Source: Actinomycetota bacterium (GTDB lineage: Bacteria > Actinomycetota > Actinomycetes > Actinomycetales > Microbacteriaceae). Taken from it: 5,511 nucleotides of DNA. Every line of letters begins with the position of its first letter. The stretch's first letter is position 1. Of this stretch, positions 1 to 3,864 are shown piece by piece. The translations under genes were made by a program, and so were the position numbers. Under the pieces are notes generated by a model. The model was not told the origin of the DNA. It was given only the letters and a program-made list of their open reading frames with translations, and did no database searches. Location of the stretch: positions 1-5,511 of the forward strand of contig WLFX01000079.1 in the NCBI GenBank assembly GCA_009703545.1, given 5' to 3'.

Positions 1-113
1 CGTCTGCGAAGGTTTTTGCCGACAGGCCCACCGCCATGGCCGCCGCCCTCGAACGCGCCGGCGCTTCGGGCGTTATTCTTGTCGAAAACGACCTGCCCGA
101 TCATTACGCGTAA
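1..113 (+). CDS. C-terminal end of a probable Mur-ligase-family (MurF-like) protein, partial
   Basis: Reading from base 3 gives 36 residues and a TAA stop at 111-113; the start lies outside the window. The tail contains FADRPTAMAAALERAGASG followed by VILVENDLPDHYA. A helix with a DRPTAMAAAL pattern, then a short beta strand and an ENDLPDxY-type end, resembles the C-terminus of Mur-ligase-like proteins encoded next to divergent D-Ala-D-Ala ligases; that resemblance is from memory of the family, not from a search. The downstream ligase gene starts within 40 bases on the same strand, so the two are probably co-transcribed. If the call is right, the protein would make or modify a UDP-MurNAc-peptide or a related amide/peptide ligation product in the cytoplasm. 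No catalytic motif is inside the window, so the family call is tentative, while the existence of a coding 3' end is quite likely. Confidence 0.5.
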   Translation, partial: SAKVFADRPTAMAAALERAGASGVILVENDLPDHYA

Positions 114-152
114 ATGCCGGCTTCCGGGGCAGGGGAGCCAGACGGGAATCCG

Positions 153-1289
153 ATGAGCGCCACACGACCCTGGGCCGTGGTTTTTGGCGGGCCGAGCCCC
201 GAGCACGAGATTTCGATTCTGACCGGACTGCAAGCCGAACGAGTCTTGACCGATGGCGGTGACACGGTTCACCCGATTTACTGGGCGCCGTCGGGCGAAT
301 GGTTCCTCGTGCCAAATGGCACCGAAGCGAAGGATTATCTCGAGGGTCCGCCGAAGTCGGCCAAGCAACTCGAGGTACGACTCGCCCCTGAGCCCGGTTT
401 CTATTCCAAAAAGTCCTTCGGGTCGGGTGCGCTCGACATCGACGCCGCACTGCTCTGTTTACACGGGGGTATCGGTGAGGGGGGTGGAGCCGCCGCGATA
501 TTCGATGCAATGGGAATCCCCGCGACCGGTTCGACACTTTTCGCTGGTGCGGTCGGCATGGACAAGTTGGCCTTCGGCGGCCTGATGGAATCCGCGGGAA
601 TCCCGACACTGCCGCGCCGTTCTGTCTCGGTAACGACCGAGCCCGGCTACAAAGGACCGTACATCGTCAAACCGCGTTTCGGAGGTTCATCGATCGGCAT
701 TGAAATCGCTGACGACCTCGCATCGGCGCGAGCACTCGCGCAGAACAGTCCGCACCTGAAAAACGGGGCGGTGCTCGAGCCCTACAAACCAAACCTCGTC
801 GACCTCAACATCGGCTTCCGCACTTTCCCCGCCCTCGAATTGACTGATCTCGAAAAACCGCTTCGCGGGGGCGACGATTCTGGGCTGTATTCCTATGCCG
901 AAAAGTACCTTGCCGGCGGCGCTGGTTCGGACGCGGGCCTTTCGAGCGCTCCCCGCGAATTCCCCGCGAAATATCCGGCAAAGATTCACGAGCGCGCGGC
1001 GGAACTGGCGCGTGCGGTGGCCGACGTCACACGATTGACGGGAGTTGTTCGACTCGACCTGCTGCTCGACGAGAAGTCGGGAGAACTCGTTGTGAACGAA
1101 GTAAATTCGATTCCCGGCGCACTGTCGCTCTACCTATGGGCACCCAAGCACCCCGCGCTGACAATTCTGCGCGATGCTCTCATCGAGGCGCGCGACCGCC
1201 GCGTCGTGTTCCCTCAGGCAGGACACGGTGGCGGAGTAGCACTTCGTGCCGCGGGCGGCATCTCGGCCAAGCTCCTCGGCCTGAACTAG
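153..1289 (+). CDS. ddl: D-alanine--D-alanine ligase family protein (ATP-grasp), divergent type
   Basis: A 378-residue ATP-grasp ligase, expected to join two D-alanines using ATP for peptidoglycan precursors in the cytoplasm. Visible motifs: [11 protein letters not shown] (11-21), with the N-terminal substrate-side Glu as E17; [10 protein letters not shown] (103-112); MDK (136-138); [15 protein letters not shown] (170-184), with the ATP-binding Lys and the Ser/Gly loop; E209; YSYAEKY (247-253), matching the omega-loop YxYxxKY; and RLDLLLD (300-306) plus NEVNSIPG (315-322), giving R300 and metal ligands D302, E316 and N318. Length is normal for the family. It departs from textbook Ddl: the usual HGxxGEDG reads HGGIGEGG, and the tail [11 protein letters not shown] resembles Ddl-like proteins paired with Mur-ligase-like genes. 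The ATG at 153 is preferred because homologues begin just before the AVVFGG strand; GACGGGA (141-147) is a weak ribosome site five bases upstream. An in-frame ATG at 114 directly abuts the previous stop and would add 13 residues. Substrate specificity is inferred. Confidence 0.88.
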   Translation: MSATRPWAVVFGGPSPEHEISILTGLQAERVLTDGGDTVHPIYWAPSGEWFLVPNGTEAKDYLEGPPKSAKQLEVRLAPEPGFYSKKSFGSGALDIDAALLCLHGGIGEGGGAAAIFDAMGIPATGSTLFAGAVGMDKLAFGGLMESAGIPTLPRRSVSVTTEPGYKGPYIVKPRFGGSSIGIEIADDLASARALAQNSPHLKNGAVLEPYKPNLVDLNIGFRTFPALELTDLEKPLRGGDDSGLYSYAEKYLAGGAGSDAGLSSAPREFPAKYPAKIHERAAELARAVADVTRLTGVVRLDLLLDEKSGELVVNEVNSIPGALSLYLWAPKHPALTILRDALIEARDRRVVFPQAGHGGGVALRAAGGISAKLLGLN

Positions 1290-1290
1290 C

Positions 1291-1427
1291 CCCCATCCGT
1301 CCATTCGCGGATCGGCCCGTCCGTCCGTCCACCCGTCCATCCACCCGTCCATCCACCCGTCCATCCACCCGTCCATCCACCCGTCCATCCACCCGTCCAT
1401 CCACCCGTCCATCCACCCGTCCATCCA
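1291..1427. repeat. 12-bp minisatellite, 8 perfect copies plus degenerate upstream edge
   Basis: The unit CCCGTCCATCCA occurs eight times in perfect tandem from 1332 to 1427. It is preceded by a 16-bp variant, CCCGTCCGTCCGTCCA (1316-1331), and by decayed sequence CCCCATCCGTCCA (1291-1303) starting one base after the ligase stop codon. The unit itself is built of 4-bp blocks (CCCG, TCCA, TCCA), so the array looks like a tetranucleotide repeat that evolved into a higher-order 12-mer. Each + strand unit has 7 C, 1 G, 2 T and 2 A. Perfect identity between copies implies recent expansion or homogenisation, and copy number is likely to vary between strains. Confidence 0.97.
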
Positions 1428-1429
1428 AC

Positions 1430-1447
1430 GTTTTGGGTAACCAAAAC
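1430..1447 (+). repeat. Hairpin with 7-bp stem and GUAA tetraloop
   Basis: GTTTTGG (1430-1436), loop GTAA, then CCAAAAC (1441-1447) form a perfect stem with a GNRA-class loop in + strand RNA. A second pair, CCAAC (1425-1429) with GTTGG (1461-1465), could enclose it. It lies just after the repeat array and 140 bases after the ligase stop. No T-run follows, so it is not a standard intrinsic terminator; it could instead block 3' exonucleases on the ligase mRNA. The function is inferred. Confidence 0.6.
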
Positions 1448-1615
1448 TGCGAATCCCGACGTTGGTGGAAACGAAAACGGTCTCTGTGGGCGAGGACGCG
1501 GGTCACCGGTCAATCGGTCTCCACGAACGTGGGATTTAGGTGAATTGGTTGCCACAAAGAATTTGGGTAGCGAGATTGTGCAGCGAATTCAGCTTGGTTA
1601 GCTGGGTTACCTTGT

Positions 1616-1708
1616 TTCTGCAGACATTGCGATCAAAATCGCCCAGGTTTCGCACAATTCGCGAAATGTCTGCGCAAACGGTGTGAAACCTCCGAAATGT
1701 CTGCAGAA
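1616..1708. repeat. 93-bp compound inverted repeat (REP/MITE-like or structured RNA)
   Basis: The outer arms are a perfect 13-bp inverted repeat, TTCTGCAGACATT (1616-1628) and AATGTCTGCAGAA (1696-1708). An inner 11-bp stem pairs AGGTTTCGCAC (1645-1655) with GTGTGAAACCT (1681-1691), with one G-T wobble. Between the left arms sits a side hairpin, GCGAT-CAAA-ATCGC (1629-1642). The single strand can therefore fold as a three-way junction whose apical loop contains the palindrome TTCGCGAA (1658-1665). The 12-mer CGAAATGTCTGC occurs at 1662-1673 and 1693-1704, and inverted with one mismatch at 1620-1631. No clear target-site duplication and no flanking T-run were seen. It could be a REP-type dispersed element, a protein-binding site cluster or an RNA structure. 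Confidence 0.75.
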
Positions 1709-1790
1709 TCGTTCCGCACCCCCGCAATATGGGAAAACGGGTGAGAGTAACCGAAACGGGTGATGGAGAGCGGGGATCGGTGCCGCCGAG

Positions 1791-2255
1791 TCAGTTGCCG
1801 AGGACGTCCGTCGTATCGACACAGAAACGCAAAGGTTCGAGCGTTCCCACCGCAAGCGCCAAATCCGAGAGAGCGGTGGTTCCGCTCACCGTGGTCGAGT
1901 CGATCAGCACTTCGACCGCGGGGTTTCGTCCGTAGGTGATGAAGGTGAAGTTCGGATCGTTTGCATCATCGCGGAGCCAGTCCACGTTGTCCACGGTGAA
2001 GCAGGGGAGTGCCGACGGTCCACCGTCGGGAAGCCCGCATCGCAAAATCACGGCAGCCGGGTCGCCCCACGCCGCCGTAGATTGTGCGTTGGTGGAACGA
2101 CGCTCGAGGCCCGCAACGACGTCGGGCACGCGAACCATGACTTCTGCGCACGCCGGATCGTTTGCGGCGTCCGCGGGCTGGAGTGCAACGGTTCCCGCGC
2201 AACCGGACAGCAGCCCGAGGAGGGCGAGGCTGGGGAAAAGGAGTCGTGCACGCAT
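1791..2255 (-). CDS. DUF3515 family lipoprotein
   Basis: A 154-residue predicted membrane lipoprotein. Residues 1-19 form a lipoprotein signal: Arg2 and Arg4, the hydrophobic core LLFPSLALLGLL, then the lipobox LSGC with Cys19 as the lipidation site. The mature part matches the DUF3515 pattern: PACAEVMVRVPDVVAGLERR (35-53), AAWGDPAAVILRCGLP (61-76), VDNVDWL (88-94) and FITYGRNPAVEVLIDS (105-120). Cysteines at 36, 72, 85 and 145 could form disulfides outside the membrane. The biochemical function of DUF3515 is unknown. The gene usually lies in the same direction between ddl and thiL in actinobacteria; here it is inverted, diverging from thiL by only 23 bp. The ATG at 2255 is chosen because it puts the charged n-region directly before the hydrophobic core; an upstream in-frame start near 2300 would add 15 polar residues and overlap thiL. 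Confidence 0.9.
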   Translation of the reverse strand: MRARLLFPSLALLGLLSGCAGTVALQPADAANDPACAEVMVRVPDVVAGLERRSTNAQSTAAWGDPAAVILRCGLPDGGPSALPCFTVDNVDWLRDDANDPNFTFITYGRNPAVEVLIDSTTVSGTTALSDLALAVGTLEPLRFCVDTTDVLGN

Positions 2256-2262
2256 CGCTTTC

Positions 2263-2268
2263 AGGCTA
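2263..2268 (-). promoter_or_regulatory. Candidate -10 element of the DUF3515 gene
   Basis: On the minus strand this reads TAGCCT, matching the TANNNT -10 consensus. It is followed by seven bases (GAAAGCG) and then the ATG at 2255, which would make the mRNA leaderless or nearly so. No convincing -35 box is visible. It overlaps the opposite-strand -10 candidate for thiL by two bases. Confidence 0.4.
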
Positions 2269-2272
2269 CCGT
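2267..2272 (+). promoter_or_regulatory. Candidate -10 element of thiL (leaderless)
   Basis: TACCGT lies exactly at -12 to -7 relative to the GTG start at 2279, which is the geometry expected if transcription starts at the G of the start codon. No Shine-Dalgarno sequence lies in the 20 bases before the GTG, which supports leaderless initiation. The same arrangement, TAnCGTnnAACCGTGA, occurs before recG. No clear -35 box. Confidence 0.45.
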
Positions 2273-2278
2273 TGAACC

Positions 2279-3262
2279 GTGAACGCGACGGATGCGACAA
2301 TCGGAGAAATCGGTGAGGGCGCTACGCTCGCACGCATCTTTCCGATTCTGCCGTCGTCGCGACGCACCACACTTGGCCCCGGAGACGATTGTGCGATTGT
2401 GACGGTTCCCGACGGGCGCGTCCCCGTGACGACCGATCTCATGATCGAGGGCCCCGATTTTCGCATCGGTCTGTCGAGGGGGTACGACATCGGGTGGAAG
2501 GCGTGTGCAACGAATCTCGCGGATATCGCGGCGATGGGGGCGACGCCAACGGCTCTCGTTGTCGGTCTGGCCGCGCCAGCCGCTACCACCGTCCGATTCG
2601 TTGAGGACATCGCGCGCGGCTTCCATGACGCCGCAACGGCTCTCGCCCCTGGCTGCGGTGTGGTGGGCGGGGACCTGTCGAACGCGCCGCTCGTGATGCT
2701 CGCGGTTACGGCGCTGGGGGAATTCGATGGCGTCGAGCCCGTGACGCGTTCGGGCGCGTCCATCGGAAACGTTGTTGCCGTTGCGGGGCCGCTCGGCAAC
2801 GCCAAGCGTGGTCTCGACATTTTGTTCGATCGCGCGATATCCCCTGACGGATCCATTGATCCGGTGGCGGTAGCAGAGGCATGGGCGTCTCATCCTGTCG
2901 ACGTCGCCGCACAATTGCGTCCCGAGCCCCCGATTGCCGCTGGTCGCGCCGCCGCGCTGGCCGGGGCCACGGCAATGTTGGATGTGAGCGATGGTCTGGT
3001 GTTGGACGCGCGTCGCATCGCCACAGCGAGCGGTGTCGCCATCGATTTCGATCTGTCCGCCGTGGGTGACATCGATGCTTTGACAGGTGGTGAAGACCAC
3101 GCGATGTTGGCGTGCTTTCCGCTCAATGCGAAACTGCCGGCCGAATTCCGCGTGGTCGGCCGAGTCGCCCCGGGTGACGGGGTGATGGTCGACGGAGTGC
3201 CGTTTGATTCGCGCGGAGGGTGGGACCCGTTCGCTGATTATTCGGCGACGTCGAGCCAGTAA
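2279..3262 (+). CDS. thiL: Thiamine-monophosphate kinase
   Basis: A 327-residue ThiL, which phosphorylates thiamine monophosphate with ATP to the active cofactor thiamine diphosphate in the cytoplasm. It belongs to the PurM/SelD-like ATP-binding fold. Motifs in order: IGEIGE (8-13); LGPGDDCAI (32-40), with the metal-binding DD at 36-37; TTDLMIEG (51-58); GWKACATNLADIAAMGATP (72-90); GGDLS (130-134); GPLG (170-173); LDVSDGL (234-240), carrying the conserved SDGL; GGEDHAML (270-277), the actinobacterial form of GGEDYEL; and GGWDPF (313-318) near the end. The usual EGxHF after TTD reads EGPDF (57-61), losing a commonly conserved His. Length is normal. The GTG start at 2279 is the only in-frame start that keeps the IGEIGE helix and fits the upstream -10. 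The last 25 bp overlap the convergent rsmD gene, so the tail ADYSATSSQ is probably not conserved. Confidence 0.95.
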   Translation: MNATDATIGEIGEGATLARIFPILPSSRRTTLGPGDDCAIVTVPDGRVPVTTDLMIEGPDFRIGLSRGYDIGWKACATNLADIAAMGATPTALVVGLAAPAATTVRFVEDIARGFHDAATALAPGCGVVGGDLSNAPLVMLAVTALGEFDGVEPVTRSGASIGNVVAVAGPLGNAKRGLDILFDRAISPDGSIDPVAVAEAWASHPVDVAAQLRPEPPIAAGRAAALAGATAMLDVSDGLVLDARRIATASGVAIDFDLSAVGDIDALTGGEDHAMLACFPLNAKLPAEFRVVGRVAPGDGVMVDGVPFDSRGGWDPFADYSATSSQ

Positions 3263-3798
3263 ACCCGCGTCTCGCCGTAATCCTTGGGGGCGAGAACTCC
3301 GTAACCCACGGGCCATTCTGGCTCGGGGTCGCGGCTCGCTCGCTCTACGGCAACGACTGCGTCGGGTGACAGTCGCGGTAACAACAGCGTCATGGTCGTG
3401 AGGAGCGCTGCGTTGTCCATCTCATACGGCGGGTCGATGAATACCGCATCCCACGTTTCCGCGCTTGCGCCGACGAATCCGGCGACGCTCGATCGGTGGA
3501 CGCGTATCGAGCAGTTCGGCACGGCGGGGGCGACGAGCGCGGTGTTCTTGGACATGACCTTGACGGCCTTTTCCGAGTTGTCGACGAGATCGACGCGTGA
3601 TGCACCGCGGGACGCAGCCTCGAGTCCAACCGCCCCGCATCCTGCATAGAGGTCGAGAACGCGAGCACCTGTAATCGTCGTGAGGGCGTCGAAGCGCGAA
3701 AAGACGGCTTCGCGAACGCGGTCGGCGGTCGGTCGGGTTCCCGTGGCCGGAACGGTGAGGGTTCGGCCACCGGCGGCTCCGGAGATGATTCGCGTCAC
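3238..3798 (-). CDS. rsmD: 16S rRNA (guanine(966)-N(2))-methyltransferase
   Basis: A 186-residue SAM-dependent methyltransferase that modifies G966 of 16S rRNA during 30S assembly. Family signatures: RIISGAAGGRTL (3-14), the basic N-terminus; TRPTADRVREAVFS (21-34); VLDLYAGCGAVGLEAASRGA (47-66), the SAM-binding motif I, with Cys where Ser or Thr is common; VDLVDNS (69-75); and the catalytic DPPY (122-125) within VFIDPPY. Length is normal for RsmD. It starts with GTG at 3796-3798, preceded on its strand by TAATCT at -12 to -7. In many bacteria rsmD runs in the same direction as its neighbours recG or coaD; here it diverges from recG by 66 bp and converges with thiL, sharing 25 bp. The stops of the two genes lie on opposite strands inside each other's 3' ends, so neither can have a terminator before its stop codon. 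Confidence 0.95.
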   Translation of the reverse strand: MTRIISGAAGGRTLTVPATGTRPTADRVREAVFSRFDALTTITGARVLDLYAGCGAVGLEAASRGASRVDLVDNSEKAVKVMSKNTALVAPAVPNCSIRVHRSSVAGFVGASAETWDAVFIDPPYEMDNAALLTTMTLLLPRLSPDAVVAVERASRDPEPEWPVGYGVLAPKDYGETRVYWLDVAE

Positions 3799-3804
3799 GC
3801 CCCA

Positions 3805-3810
3805 AGATTA
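3805..3810 (-). promoter_or_regulatory. Candidate -10 element of rsmD (leaderless)
   Basis: On the minus strand this reads TAATCT, followed by TGGGGC and the GTG start, so it occupies -12 to -7 relative to the start codon. It is the best match to TATAAT-type sequence among the four starts in the window. TGGGGC immediately before the GTG is too close to act as a Shine-Dalgarno site. No clear -35 box. Confidence 0.45.
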
Positions 3811-3814
3811 GCGA

Positions 3815-3844
3815 CCACGGCCCCAATCACGGAAAGCGCCGTGG
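3815..3844. promoter_or_regulatory. 7-bp inverted repeat between the rsmD and recG promoters
   Basis: CCACGGC (3815-3821) and GCCGTGG (3838-3844) are perfect inverted arms with a 16-bp spacer. They lie between the two outward-facing -10 candidates, upstream of both. The position suits an operator acting on both genes, but a 7-bp dyad in G+C-rich DNA can arise by chance. No known regulator motif was recognised. Confidence 0.3.
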
Positions 3845-3852
3845 AGCGGGGG

Positions 3853-3858
3853 TAGCGT
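3853..3858 (+). promoter_or_regulatory. Candidate -10 element of recG (leaderless)
   Basis: TAGCGT lies at -12 to -7 relative to the GTG at 3865, followed by AAAACC. The block TAGCGTAAAACCGTGA closely matches TACCGTTGAACCGTGA at thiL. A purine-rich stretch, GGAGCGGGGG (3843-3852), is 12 bases from the start codon and lies upstream of the predicted transcription start, so it would not be in the mRNA if this call is right. Confidence 0.45.
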
Positions 3859-3864
3859 AAAACC

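Larger units (their letters stand above)
1290..1790. other. 501-bp non-coding convergent intergenic region
   Basis: This gap lies between the ends of the ligase gene (+) and the DUF3515 gene (-). No reading frame here looks like a real protein; the open frames crossing the first 140 bases exist only because a 12-bp repeat has no stop codon in any frame. In order it holds a C-rich minisatellite (1291-1427), a 7-bp-stem hairpin (1430-1447), a 12-nt palindrome with arms CCACG/CGTGG (1521-1532), a CAGCT/AGCTG hairpin (1590-1604), a compound inverted repeat (1616-1708), and a direct repeat AAACGGGTGA at 1735-1744 and 1754-1763. The stretch from about 1540 to 1740 is visibly more A+T-rich than the neighbouring genes. 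No intrinsic terminator with a T-run is evident for either flanking gene. Confidence 0.85.

Noticed and set aside
114..152. Upstream ATG at 114 as the ligase start, adjoining the previous stop
   Set aside because: It adds 13 low-complexity polar residues before the conserved AVVFGG strand, with no ribosome site. It is possible by stop-start coupling but less likely than the ATG at 153.
1316..1427. CRISPR array
   Set aside because: The repeats are 12 bp with no spacers and no cas genes in view. It is a tandem minisatellite.
1134..1555. Several open frames across the repeat array encoding RPST, MDGW, DGRV or GWTG repeats
   Set aside because: The repeat unit has no stop codon in any frame, so open frames are automatic. 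The flanking parts are shadows of the ligase gene or non-coding sequence, and none has a convincing start.
1616..1708. Intrinsic bidirectional terminator
   Set aside because: Strong stems are present, but neither strand has a T-run after the outer arm, and the loop is too large and branched for a standard terminator.
1607..1855. 82-codon minus-strand frame across the inverted-repeat block
   Set aside because: It overlaps the 3' end of the DUF3515 gene on the same strand in another frame, has no family motif, and runs through palindromic sequence.
2256..2300. Longer DUF3515 start at 2300 overlapping thiL
   Set aside because: It would put 15 polar residues before the signal peptide and overlap the thiL start. 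The Met at 2255 gives a proper lipoprotein signal and fits the -10 spacing.
2261..3316. 351-codon minus-strand open frame covering all of thiL
   Set aside because: It is antisense to thiL, rich in Arg and His with no recognisable motif, and arises from G+C-rich third positions. thiL has full family motifs on the other strand.
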